In this document: positions 29,366 through 37,145 of the stretch, one piece after another
Position numbering within the stretch: position 1 is the stretch's first letter
Layout: every line of letters begins with the position of its first letter
DNA from: Acidobacteriaceae bacterium
Lineage (GTDB): Bacteria > Acidobacteriota > Terriglobia > Terriglobales > Acidobacteriaceae
DNA length: 64,000 nt
NCBI GenBank assembly: GCA_903642235.1
Contig: CAHJWL010000008.1
Location: 101,416 to 165,415, forward strand
Direction: 5' to 3'
The notes under the pieces: generated by a model
Databases searched by the model: none
What the model was told of the DNA's origin: nothing
Seen by the model: the letters and a program-made list of their open reading frames with translations, nothing else
Program-made: the position numbers and the translations under genes

Positions 29366-29537
29366 CGAGATCGATCCTGTGCATGGATGCGTAGTACTCC
29401 GCAAGCTCCGCCACCGCCCTTAGTTTGTCGGCAACCGGCTGATCTCGCCAGTAGCGCAGGTCCTGCTCCTCCTGCTCTTCATGGCTGCTGAATCGCCGTA
29501 TTTGTCGGCTTGGACGCACATCCGGAGACTCTTCCAT
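29301..29537 (-). CDS. Small partner protein of the nucleotidyltransferase (antitoxin-like)
   Basis: This 78-residue polar protein has the segment EEQEEQDLRYWRDQPVADKL followed by AELAEYYASM and [13 protein letters not shown], a pattern seen in short genes that precede DUF6036-like nucleotidyltransferases. It probably forms a helix-rich partner, perhaps an antitoxin or adaptor; this is inference from gene pairing. ATG 29537 has GAGGA five to six bases upstream. It lies 43 bases after hslV and overlaps the nucleotidyltransferase start. The last residues RSRHLHSF look unlike the family end and may result from the deletion or insertion that reshaped the pair. Confidence 0.6.
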   Translation of the reverse strand: MEESPDVRPSRQIRRFSSHEEQEEQDLRYWRDQPVADKLRAVAELAEYYASMHRIDLDAQRPKRIVRSVQRSRHLHSF

Positions 29538-29580
29538 ACCGTTCCTCGCAACCACAAGTCTACCAGCGGAGCATAGCCCA

Positions 29581-30210
29581 TCACTCCGCCTTCAGTTCTT
29601 CAATCATGATGTGGTCGTTTGTATACAGGCATATTTGTCCAGCAATCAGCAAGCTCTTTTCAGCAATCTCGCGCGCGCCCATCTGCGTGTTGTCCATCAA
29701 CGCCCGAGACGCCGCCAGCGCGTACGGACCGCCCGAGCCGATCACTGCGATTCCTTCATCCGGATCAATCACATCGCCATTGCCGCTCAGCAGGAACGTC
29801 TGCTTGGCGTCCGTCACAATCAGCAAAGCCTCCAGCTGGCGAAGCATCTTGTCCGTCCGCCAGTCTTTGGCCAGCTCCACCGCGGCCCGGCCAAGGTTCC
29901 CCGCATACTGCTCCAGCTTGCTCTCGAACCGCGCAAACAGACTGAACGCATCGGCCGTCGATCCGGCAAAGCCGGCCAGCACTTTGTCCTGATACAGCTT
30001 CCGGATCTTTCTCGCCGAGTGCTTCATCACCGTTGACCCGAGCGATACCTGACCATCCGCCGCCATCACCACCGCGTCGCCGCGCCGCACACAGATGACC
30101 GTCGTCGATCGAATCCTTCGGCCATCGCCAAGGTCCAGCGGGTGACCGCCACCCTGCTCCGAGAGACCACTCTTTATCTTTCGTCCGCGCCCGTTTCCGT
30201 CGTTCGTCAT
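29581..30210 (-). CDS. hslV: ATP-dependent protease peptidase subunit HslV
   Basis: This Thr-type peptidase assembles as a double ring and is activated by HslU. The catalytic [10 protein letters not shown] begins at Thr36, followed by [19 protein letters not shown] and [12 protein letters not shown], all family hallmarks. Usually only Met precedes the nucleophile Thr; here 35 residues ([11 protein letters not shown] to RRIRS) come first and no usual start codon is found immediately before Thr36, so a propeptide would have to be removed. It is the first gene of the minus-strand hslV-partner-nucleotidyltransferase-hslU series. A 76-base gap separates it from the divergent DUF3592-like gene. Confidence 0.95.
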   Translation of the reverse strand: MTNDGNGRGRKIKSGLSEQGGGHPLDLGDGRRIRSTTVICVRRGDAVVMAADGQVSLGSTVMKHSARKIRKLYQDKVLAGFAGSTADAFSLFARFESKLEQYAGNLGRAAVELAKDWRTDKMLRQLEALLIVTDAKQTFLLSGNGDVIDPDEGIAVIGSGGPYALAASRALMDNTQMGAREIAEKSLLIAGQICLYTNDHIMIEELKAE

Positions 30211-30286
30211 AAGCGTACTTCCCAGTATATCGCTCGATACGAGTGGCTCAGGGAGCCGCCGCCTGCGCTATCCTTGGCAAGCCGCC

Positions 30287-30745
30287 ATGCTTTTTGTGAT
30301 CTCGTCAATCGTTCCACCCTTCTTGCGCTCGCCGCGTACGCTTGCAATCGTTGGCTTGGGGATAGCCACCGCCGTTAGCATCTCGTGGTATCGCATGAAT
30401 CGTGTCGAGCCTGACGAGGAAGAGCTCGAGCGCGAGCGCCGTGACTACCTCGCAGCAATCGGTCGCATCGTGGATGGCAGCATCACCGAGACGCGCTGGG
30501 CGGATGAAGCCGAAGATGCGACGCCCAATACCCTCATCTATCGCTATCGCATCGCCGGCGTCACCTACGAATGCGCCCAGGACGTCCGCCCGCTCTCCGA
30601 GTACGTTCGCCACGTCCGCATTGATCTCCCCATCCAGGTTCGCTTCGATCCCCGCAATCCCGGTGACTCCATCGTCGTTGCCGAAACCTGGTCCGGCCTC
30701 CGCATCGATCACGAACACGCACCAGGTCCGCCCCGCTCCAGCTGA
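30287..30745 (+). CDS. DUF3592-like membrane protein
   Basis: This 152-residue protein has one N-terminal membrane segment (about residues 15-33, RTLAIVGLGIATAVSISW) followed by a basic/acidic linker and a small beta domain. In that domain, IVDGSITETRW, YRYRIAGVTYECAQDV and IQVRFDPRNPGDSIV match the DUF3592 pattern. No enzymatic residues are seen; the family is of unknown function. The start at ATG 30287 lacks a clear ribosome-binding site. It is divergent from hslV and 56 bases upstream of the CDF transporter. Confidence 0.7.
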   Translation: MLFVISSIVPPFLRSPRTLAIVGLGIATAVSISWYRMNRVEPDEEELERERRDYLAAIGRIVDGSITETRWADEAEDATPNTLIYRYRIAGVTYECAQDVRPLSEYVRHVRIDLPIQVRFDPRNPGDSIVVAETWSGLRIDHEHAPGPPRSS

Positions 30746-30801
30746 AAGCTCTCACCGTTCGTGTTATTGAAGTCGCGGGTCGTGCGGCATACACTTACAT
30801 C

Positions 30802-31749
30802 ATGCACATGGTCGCTACGCCAAACCGAAGCGTTCGTCGTGTGCTGCAGGTCTCCATGGCAGCCACCTTTGCCTATGTCCTGACAACGTTGTTTGTTGGT
30901 CTGCGTATTCACTCGCTTGCACTCGTCTCAGAAGCCGGACATAATACTTCGGACCTGCTTGCGATCGGCCTGTCGTCTCTGGCTATCTACTTTCAAACGC
31001 GCCCGGCTACGGACGAAAAGACCTTTGGATATCAGCGGGCCGGCGTTCTTGCCGCCTTTGTCAATGCCATCACGCTGATCGCCCTCTCAATCTGGATCGC
31101 CCTTGCCGCCGTGCACCGTTTCGGCTCGCCGGTAGCCGTGCAACCCAAACCCATGATGCTTGTCGCGATCGCCGGCGTGCTCATGAATGGGTTGATTGCA
31201 GCCCTGCTCTGGCGTTTCTCCGGCGAGATCAACATCCGCTCCGTCTTCGTCCACATGCTCGGCGACACGCTCTCAACTGCTGCCGTCATCCTGGGCGGCT
31301 TCGGCATCCTCTACACAGGTCTCAACTGGATCGATCCGCTGCTCTCCCTGCTCATTGCGGCACTTATTCTTTGGAGTTCTATCGGCATCGTCCGCGAAAC
31401 CCTGAACATCCTGCTTGAAGGGACTCCGCGCAGCGTTAAACTGGCCGCCGTCCGAACCGCGATGGAAGGTATTCATGGCGTCCTCGATGTGCACGACCTG
31501 CACGTCTGGAGCCTCGGCCCGAAGACGCTTGCTCTGGCAAGCCACGTGACTGTGGTCGAGATGCCAATCTCAGCCTGCACCGCACTCGTCAATAGCATCA
31601 ACACAACACTGCGCAGTCAGTTCCGCATCCGGCATACCACGCTGCAGTTCGAGGCGAACGAGTGTGGGCAAACGCATGATTGTGGCGCGGCCCTTCTCGA
31701 AGAAGATCATGACCATAGTGCTCACAGCCACTTCGGTCACAGCCACTAG
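30802..31749 (+). CDS. Cation diffusion facilitator family transporter
   Basis: This 315-residue metal/proton antiporter of the CDF (CzcD/ZitB) family has six membrane helices and a C-terminal cytoplasmic domain. The transport-site pairs are in helix II (EAGHNTSDLLAIG) and helix V (HMLGDTLSTAAV), with His/Asp ligands typical of zinc exporters. The C-terminal domain contains GVLDVHDLHVWSLG and ends in a His-rich tail (HDHSAHSHFGHSH) that may buffer zinc. It is likely a zinc/cobalt/cadmium efflux pump in the inner membrane. ATG 30802 is used; ATG 30808 is equally possible. Confidence 0.92.
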   Translation: MHMVATPNRSVRRVLQVSMAATFAYVLTTLFVGLRIHSLALVSEAGHNTSDLLAIGLSSLAIYFQTRPATDEKTFGYQRAGVLAAFVNAITLIALSIWIALAAVHRFGSPVAVQPKPMMLVAIAGVLMNGLIAALLWRFSGEINIRSVFVHMLGDTLSTAAVILGGFGILYTGLNWIDPLLSLLIAALILWSSIGIVRETLNILLEGTPRSVKLAAVRTAMEGIHGVLDVHDLHVWSLGPKTLALASHVTVVEMPISACTALVNSINTTLRSQFRIRHTTLQFEANECGQTHDCGAALLEEDHDHSAHSHFGHSH

Positions 31750-31845
31750 GCAGCTTATCCGGCCTGATCTCCCGCCGTTGCCGATTCAGGCCGGACCCGC
31801 TAGGTATCTCCCGTCTTCACGTCGAGACGGCCCGGTCAAAGCGAG

Positions 31846-32391
31846 TTACGAATCTGTCCGACGCTCAATGCCCTCCGCATTCGCTGCTCCACTCTCAGAC
31901 CCTCCAGCCTCTGTATAGTCGGCTGGCGGCTCCGGGTACCAGGGAGCCGATTGCGTGGCAGAGGGAGTGGTTATCTGAGCCTCCGGCAGCGGGGCTTTAA
32001 TCGGTGCGGGAGAAGCTGCTTTGGTCAGGGCTGGCGCAGCCTGAGGCATCTCTCTCCGTTGTACAGATGTGCTCTTCGGCGTGTACTCGGCATATGTAGC
32101 CGGCGCCACGGGATAGGCCGGGTGTGAACTGCCGCTGTCCTTTGAGGAGGAGCGCGGTCGTGTCACCGGCGGCATCGTGTTCGTCAATGTGGCCGGCCTG
32201 AGAAAGTCACCTTCAACACTCTGCTGAGAAGTCTGCGTCGAGTGTTGCGGTGGGCCGTCTGCCCTGGCGTCCGAACCCTGCGCCATGGACCCCGGACTAC
32301 CTGTCGTTAGCTGCCTGCTTCGCCGTCGAAGCACGAGATACAACAGCACACCCAAGAAGAGAGCAACAACGACGTAGACGGATCCTGTCAT
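31846..32391 (-). CDS. Hypothetical membrane-anchored Pro/Ala/Ser-rich protein
   Basis: A protein of about 181 residues with a single N-terminal membrane segment (VYVVVALFLGVLLYLVL) followed by RRRSR, which orients the rest to the cytoplasm. The remaining 150 residues are low-complexity, rich in Pro, Ala, Ser, Thr and Gln, with no domain recognised. The start could be ATG 32391 (MTGSVYVV) or 32406. It stands between the CDF gene (convergent) and osmC-like gene. I do not recognise a family. Confidence 0.55.
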   Translation of the reverse strand: MTGSVYVVVALFLGVLLYLVLRRRSRQLTTGSPGSMAQGSDARADGPPQHSTQTSQQSVEGDFLRPATLTNTMPPVTRPRSSSKDSGSSHPAYPVAPATYAEYTPKSTSVQRREMPQAAPALTKAASPAPIKAPLPEAQITTPSATQSAPWYPEPPADYTEAGGSESGAANAEGIERRTDS

Positions 32392-32552
32392 TGAACATAC
32401 CTGCATCGGGGAAGATCGGTGCTTTCCAATCGAAGCAAAGCAACCGTACCGAAACTCTACGTGGAAACCCGTCGTGCGTCGCCTGAAAACTCACGGGGCA
32501 CCCTCAAGCCAGACGATGCCAGAGGAGAGTCGCTGCCCCGCAGAAGGCGAAC

Positions 32553-32978
32553 CTAAACAAGCTGCGCATCCAGCGTAATCTCGGCGGCCTTCAATAAACG
32601 GGAGATCGGGCAGCCTTCCTTCGCCTTCTTGGCCAGCTCGTCAAAGTTCTCCTTCTCCGCCCCTGGTATCTTCGCCTTGGTCTTCAGGTGGATCTTCGTC
32701 ACGGTTGGGCCGTCATCCGTCTTCTCCAGAGTTACTGTGGCTGCTGTCTCCAGGCTCTCTGGCGTAAGCCCCGCATCCGTCAGCTGCGCGCTCAGCGCCA
32801 TGGTAAAGCAGCCCGCATGCGCTGCCGCAATCAGCTCTTCGGGGTTCGTGCCAACACCTGTTTCAAAGCGGCTGCCAAAGCTGTACTGCGTATCTTTCAA
32901 CGTGCCGCTCTGCGTGCTGAGCGTCCCCTTACCGTCCTTCAACCCACCATGCCACACTGCGCTCGCGCTACGATCCAT
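32553..32978 (-). CDS. OsmC family peroxiredoxin
   Basis: This 141-residue enzyme reduces organic hydroperoxides through two Cys. Both are seen: the first in AAAHAGCFTMAL (about residue 56) and the second in EGCPISRLLKA (about residue 122). The N-terminal SAVWHGGLKDGKGTLSTQSG and FGSRFETGVGTNPEELI match OsmC rather than Ohr. ATG 32978 has GGAGGAGA a few bases upstream, which decides the start over the longer frame. It is cytoplasmic; a peroxide or osmotic-stress role is typical of the family. Confidence 0.93.
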   Translation of the reverse strand: MDRSASAVWHGGLKDGKGTLSTQSGTLKDTQYSFGSRFETGVGTNPEELIAAAHAGCFTMALSAQLTDAGLTPESLETAATVTLEKTDDGPTVTKIHLKTKAKIPGAEKENFDELAKKAKEGCPISRLLKAAEITLDAQLV

Positions 32979-33122
32979 CTGCTCTCCTCCACCGGCCCGA
33001 TAGGGCGGAACTCTCCCTTGGATGCAGGAGGGCCCGAGCACGACCTGTCCTGCCGAAGGGACAGCAGCCCGTGCACGCAAAGCGGCACGACCGAAGTCCT
33101 GCCGCGCCTCTGTCCGCTGTGG

Positions 33123-36100
33123 CTAGAAAGTCGTGCTGACTGAAAGCCGGAAAGTCTTTCTCGGCTCGCGCAAGGTGTAGTTCGCGTCGTAGAACTGCAG
33201 CGCTTGTGCATAGCTGAAAGCACCCGCGCTTGTAGCGGGAAAAAACTGCCGGAAACACTGCTCAGGAGTCTGCGTACAGCCCACGGGTGTCCCCAGGGAG
33301 GGCGGCAGATCATGAAAGAGCCGAAGCGGGTTATAGGCGTAGAAGATGCGGAATGGTGCATTCACAATCGGCAGAATCACCTGGATCTCGGCGCCATTCG
33401 ACATGCGCGGCACATAATTTGTGTTTGGCGCTGTCTTCAGGAAGAACGGAAAATTTACCTGCTGACCACCGTTGCATGCACCGTTCACCACCGTCGCGCA
33501 CCCATACAGCGGGCTCGTCAGCAGGGTCTGTCCAGAAACATTCTGGCGCAACTGGCTGGCCTGCGAGTTGAACGTTAGACCGAAGTCCGTAAACAAGGCA
33601 AACGTAACCTGATTCACGATCGGAATCCGATACTCAACATTCGATGTCAGCTGCGTGTCGCCGCCAATTGTGACCAGCCGATAGATCGGCAGGGGAATCT
33701 GCACATTTCCGAGGCTCGCGTTCGTCGGATCCCGCGGCACGACACTGCCATCCGGATTCGTCAGATTGAAGAGCAGCTTTTGGGGAATAAAGGTGTAGGG
33801 CGAAGCCGATCGAACATCAAAGCCGCGTACATCTGACTCACCGCCGCCGTACAGGCGGTTCTGCGGCGGAGCAACCTCACCACCAAACCCGGCTACATGT
33901 GCCAGCTGGAGACGGTAGCCCAGCACGTTATGACCTTCGCGGTTTACCCGCAGGCCCTTCATCGGAAAGAACTGCCGGTAGCTGACCGCCGGCTGGTAGT
34001 ACTTCACATTGCCGCCCGCACCGGCAATTGCGATCGTCGCATTGAAGTCCTTGCCATGGTGTGGTCCAGTCGCGCGGTCCAGACTCGAAAAGGTAAATGT
34101 CGGCGAGAAGATCGATGTGTAGATGCCGTTCAGTTGATTCTGCCCGGCAACACCGGAGCGGAAAGCCAGGGACTGAAAGACGCTGCGCGTGTTGTCGTTG
34201 AACGTCGTCACGGACGAGCGCGATAGGGAGTACGACACACCAATGCGGGTTACGCCGGACCGTGCGAATACATGCCGCAACGGCTCCTGTAGAGAGAGCG
34301 TGGTTCCCGTCGAAGACTGGTTATAGTTCGTCAGCAGTGAGTTTTGCGCCGAAGCCAGATTCGCGCTCGCGCCCGTCGTCGAGTAGCTCTTCGCCGGGTT
34401 GAAATCATATTTGCTGGTGAACACCTGAAGTCCCAGCGAGATGGGCTTGTTCCGCAGGTACGGCTCGGTAAAACCGAAGCTCAGGTTTCTGGAAAGGTCG
34501 CCCACATTCGCCACCAGCGAAAGCGTCTCGCCCAGGCCGAGAAAGTTGTTGGTCTCGTAGTTCAGGCCGATAAACGTTCCTGACAGTCCGCTGATACCGC
34601 CGTTCAGACCGATCGAGTTCTTGCCCTTCTCCTTCAACTTCAGCAGCAGATCGACTGTTGAATCGTCTACATTCTGCCGGCTCTCGGAGTCCTGCTCTGC
34701 CTTGAGCGGTTCGAAATAGTTCAGCTGGTTCAGTCGCAGGATCGAGAGGTCCCACAGACGGCTGTTATAGACCTGTCCTTCCTCAAGCAGCAGCTCGCGG
34801 CGAATCACCTTATCGCGCGTGATGCTGTTGCCCTGGAACTCGATGCGCGAGACATAGAACGGCTTGCCTTCGTCAATGTCGATGTCAAGGAAGATCAACT
34901 TCTTGGCTTCGTCAAAATGCGGTGTTGGACTCCCTACGAAGTTGATATAGCCGCCTTCTCCGTAGGCCTTTCGCAGCGCGTCCAGGCCTTTACTGAAGAG
35001 TGTGGCGTTGAAGAATTCACCATCCTTCTGCGTGAAGATGCCGCGTAGCGCCTTTGTATTTGGGTAGGCTTTGTTTCCCTTGAACGTAATGCCACCCAGC
35101 CGGTAGCGATCGCCCTCTTCCACCGGCATCAGGATGTCCACCCGCTTGCCCGTTGACGGCCGCAGCGTAAATGGATTGATTCCGCCCGCGTCCCGCGTCT
35201 GCGTTGTCGGCTCGCTGGTCAGCGCTTTGAAGTAGCCGCGGTCGCGATACGCCGCCCGCACCCGCTCCGTATCTTCATCAAGTTTGCTTGCGTCAAAGGT
35301 TCGCGCCAGCAGGTTCTCGAGAAGAATCGAGTGCGGTATGCCGACCGGCTTCAGGTTCTTCATGGCGGCGATCAGCGTGCGATCCGGGATCGTGGCGTTG
35401 CCTTGAAAGGCTATCCTGCCGACCTTTACTGTCGGCCCTTCCTTGATGTTGAACGTGAGCGAGACGCCCGCCGGCGGAATCGTCTTGATCTCTGTCCGAA
35501 CCGTCGCAAACTGGTGCCCGTGCTCGCCCAGCAACTCCTTAAGCACGACCTCGGCGCGTTTGATCTTCGTCGGGTCGTACTGACTCTCAACCGAGACCGC
35601 AACCTTCGCCTTCTTGAATCGATCGAGCACATCTGACTGCGAAATCGCGTTCAGGCCCTTGTACAGAACCTCTTTTACTGTTGGCTTCTCGCGCACATAC
35701 ACCACCAGCTGCACGCACTTCGCCGTGTCCGCCCGCTCAATGCGGACGTCCTCAAAGTATCCGCTGTTCCAGAGCGAATTGAAATCCCGCTCGACCACCG
35801 CTGGATCGTAGAGATCGCCCTGATGCGAGAACAGCCGTGCCAGAACACTTTCCCGCGGAATGCGCCGGTTCCCCACAACCTGCGGCTGACACAGCGTCTG
35901 CGCTCCCTGTGAGCTACCCGTACTGAAGATATTCTGCGGTGCTGGCGCCTGCGACCATGCAACCGATCCTCCCCAGGCCAGAAGCGCGGCCAGAGACATT
36001 GAGGAAACGAGGCCGCCCCGGCGAAAGCGTCGGCCAACTCCATACTTGCTAGGTCTCAGGGAGCCTTCGCTCTCTCGCTCAACGGTAAAAATAACTACAC

Positions 36101-36140
36101 CCTCACTGCTCTCGGTATCACACCCAGAGCACGCGTCCAC
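33123..36140 (-). CDS. bamA: Outer membrane protein assembly factor BamA
   Basis: This Omp85-family insertase of about 1005 residues folds beta-barrels into the outer membrane. After a signal peptide (GGLVSSMSLAALLAWG to VAWSQ) there are POTRA repeats (for example VVGNRRIPRESVL, TVKVGRIAFQGNATIPDRTL, FYVSRIEFQGNSITRDKV), then a 16-strand barrel with a VRGFD motif in the L6 region (ESDVRGFDVRSASP). The C-terminus FRLSVSTTF ends in Phe. The start is uncertain: GTG 36140 opens the frame and no ATG precedes the signal peptide. It serves the many barrels of this organism, including the receptor at 2.7-6.3 kb. Confidence 0.92.
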   Translation of the reverse strand: MDACSGCDTESSEGVVIFTVERESEGSLRPSKYGVGRRFRRGGLVSSMSLAALLAWGGSVAWSQAPAPQNIFSTGSSQGAQTLCQPQVVGNRRIPRESVLARLFSHQGDLYDPAVVERDFNSLWNSGYFEDVRIERADTAKCVQLVVYVREKPTVKEVLYKGLNAISQSDVLDRFKKAKVAVSVESQYDPTKIKRAEVVLKELLGEHGHQFATVRTEIKTIPPAGVSLTFNIKEGPTVKVGRIAFQGNATIPDRTLIAAMKNLKPVGIPHSILLENLLARTFDASKLDEDTERVRAAYRDRGYFKALTSEPTTQTRDAGGINPFTLRPSTGKRVDILMPVEEGDRYRLGGITFKGNKAYPNTKALRGIFTQKDGEFFNATLFSKGLDALRKAYGEGGYINFVGSPTPHFDEAKKLIFLDIDIDEGKPFYVSRIEFQGNSITRDKVIRRELLLEEGQVYNSRLWDLSILRLNQLNYFEPLKAEQDSESRQNVDDSTVDLLLKLKEKGKNSIGLNGGISGLSGTFIGLNYETNNFLGLGETLSLVANVGDLSRNLSFGFTEPYLRNKPISLGLQVFTSKYDFNPAKSYSTTGASANLASAQNSLLTNYNQSSTGTTLSLQEPLRHVFARSGVTRIGVSYSLSRSSVTTFNDNTRSVFQSLAFRSGVAGQNQLNGIYTSIFSPTFTFSSLDRATGPHHGKDFNATIAIAGAGGNVKYYQPAVSYRQFFPMKGLRVNREGHNVLGYRLQLAHVAGFGGEVAPPQNRLYGGGESDVRGFDVRSASPYTFIPQKLLFNLTNPDGSVVPRDPTNASLGNVQIPLPIYRLVTIGGDTQLTSNVEYRIPIVNQVTFALFTDFGLTFNSQASQLRQNVSGQTLLTSPLYGCATVVNGACNGGQQVNFPFFLKTAPNTNYVPRMSNGAEIQVILPIVNAPFRIFYAYNPLRLFHDLPPSLGTPVGCTQTPEQCFRQFFPATSAGAFSYAQALQFYDANYTLREPRKTFRLSVSTTF

Positions 36141-36234
36141 ACGTGCGTCCCAGGGGAGCCTTGATTATAGGCGACGGAAGATCGCTTAGCGAACCGTGCC
36201 CGCCCGCTGCACCATGCCTGCAACAGCCTCGCAC

Positions 36235-36420
36235 TCAAGTCTCAAGCTCGGCCGAGATCACAAACTCCTCTGCGCTCGCATCCCATTGCACCGTCAGCAC
36301 ATTCGGCTGGCAGCAAACCTGGCAATCTTCTACATACTGCTGCCGCGATCCGCCGCTTTCGTCCACCGTCGTCTCGACCCACTCAAAACATCCACCACAT
36401 TGAAAGTTAGCCGCGTACAT
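36235..36420 (-). CDS. CPXCG motif-containing cysteine-rich protein
   Basis: This 61-residue protein has two Cys pairs, CGGC (residues 8-11) and CQVCC (about 33-37) in VEDCQVCCQPNVL, the layout of the CPXCG small zinc-ribbon family, although the first knuckle here reads CGGC, not CPxCG. ATG 36420 has GGAG six bases upstream. It lies 13 bases after the PIN pseudogene on the same strand and upstream of bamA. Function unknown; zinc binding is inferred. Confidence 0.75.
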   Translation of the reverse strand: MYAANFQCGGCFEWVETTVDESGGSRQQYVEDCQVCCQPNVLTVQWDASAEEFVISAELET

Positions 36421-36433
36421 CGGGTCTCCATCC

Positions 36434-36856
36434 TCAACTTAAGAAATCGCCTGACAGATGCTCCAGGAAGTGACGTGGGGTCACAATCGCGCAGCCCTCA
36501 AAGGCACCTAGAACAAGGAGGTCGTTGTCACCCGGAACCAGAAAGTCAGCACCGCTCGCAACGCAGGTCTCCAGTAAAGGGTTATCTTTCGGGTCTCGGC
36601 AGATGCTGATTTATCTCTGCATCACAACAAATTCCGCCAGACTCCAGAACGTCTCGCCGAGTTCAAGTTAGTCCGCTTCCGTCCACGCGGTTTTGGCTCT
36701 GAGAACACCGTCTACTTGCATCCTGTTCTCAAGACTAGCGAGCACCCGGAGCCTCTGTGCGATCGCAGCATCCAGGATCAATCGCAGAACACTACCAAAC
36801 TGCATCGCAAAGATCAGAACACTCGTATCGAAAACCGCGCGAAGAAGAGCGCTCAA
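36434..36856 (-). pseudogene. PIN-domain toxin pseudogene with two in-frame stop codons
   Basis: Reading from TTG 36856 the frame gives a PIN-domain start (LLRAVFDTSVLIFAMQFG) and runs to TAA at 36668-36670. In the same frame, after a second TAA at 36611-36613, it continues with ICRDPKDNPLLETCVASGAD, FLVPGDNDLLVLG and IVTPRHFLEHLSGDFLS to TGA at 36434. The four acidic PIN positions are largely kept (VFDTS, RDPKDN, GDNDLL), so the gene died recently through point mutations, not by frameshift. TTG overlaps the antitoxin stop (TTGA), the usual toxin-antitoxin coupling. Intact, it would be a VapC-like RNase. Confidence 0.8.
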
Positions 36857-37095
36857 CGCCCCTCTGCCTGGTCCTGGCGATACTCCGCTATCAGTCGATC
36901 AACATCCTCTTCGGTATATCCGTTCGCAGCCGCGCGCTCTTGCGCAGCAACAGTAAGCTCCCTCCAGCGCACCGTCCGCTCACGCTGCGTCAGGACGTCC
37001 TCCACAAGTTCGCCAATCGTCCACGACTCCCGCGCCATCGCTGCCTGCACTACCGGCTCCGGCAAGGAAAGTGTGATCTCACGCTGCTCTGCCAT
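36853..37095 (-). CDS. Antitoxin-like protein, partner of the PIN pseudogene
   Basis: This 80-residue protein has a ribbon-helix-helix-like N-terminus (REITLSLPEPVVQAAMARESW, abridged) followed by a charged C-terminus (VDRLIAEYRQDQAEGR) that would bind the toxin. It normally neutralises a PIN RNase and represses its own promoter. The frame is intact, unlike the toxin. ATG 37095 has GAGG seven bases upstream. The stop overlaps the toxin TTG by four bases. Confidence 0.75.
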   Translation of the reverse strand: MAEQREITLSLPEPVVQAAMARESWTIGELVEDVLTQRERTVRWRELTVAAQERAAANGYTEEDVDRLIAEYRQDQAEGR

Positions 37096-37145
37096 CGAAG
37101 CACCTCGCCTCGATCATACCGCTGCATGTATCGACATAACACAGA

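Noticed and set aside
36611..36670. Frameshift as the cause of the broken PIN gene
   Set aside because: Both halves are in the same frame; only two TAA codons interrupt it.
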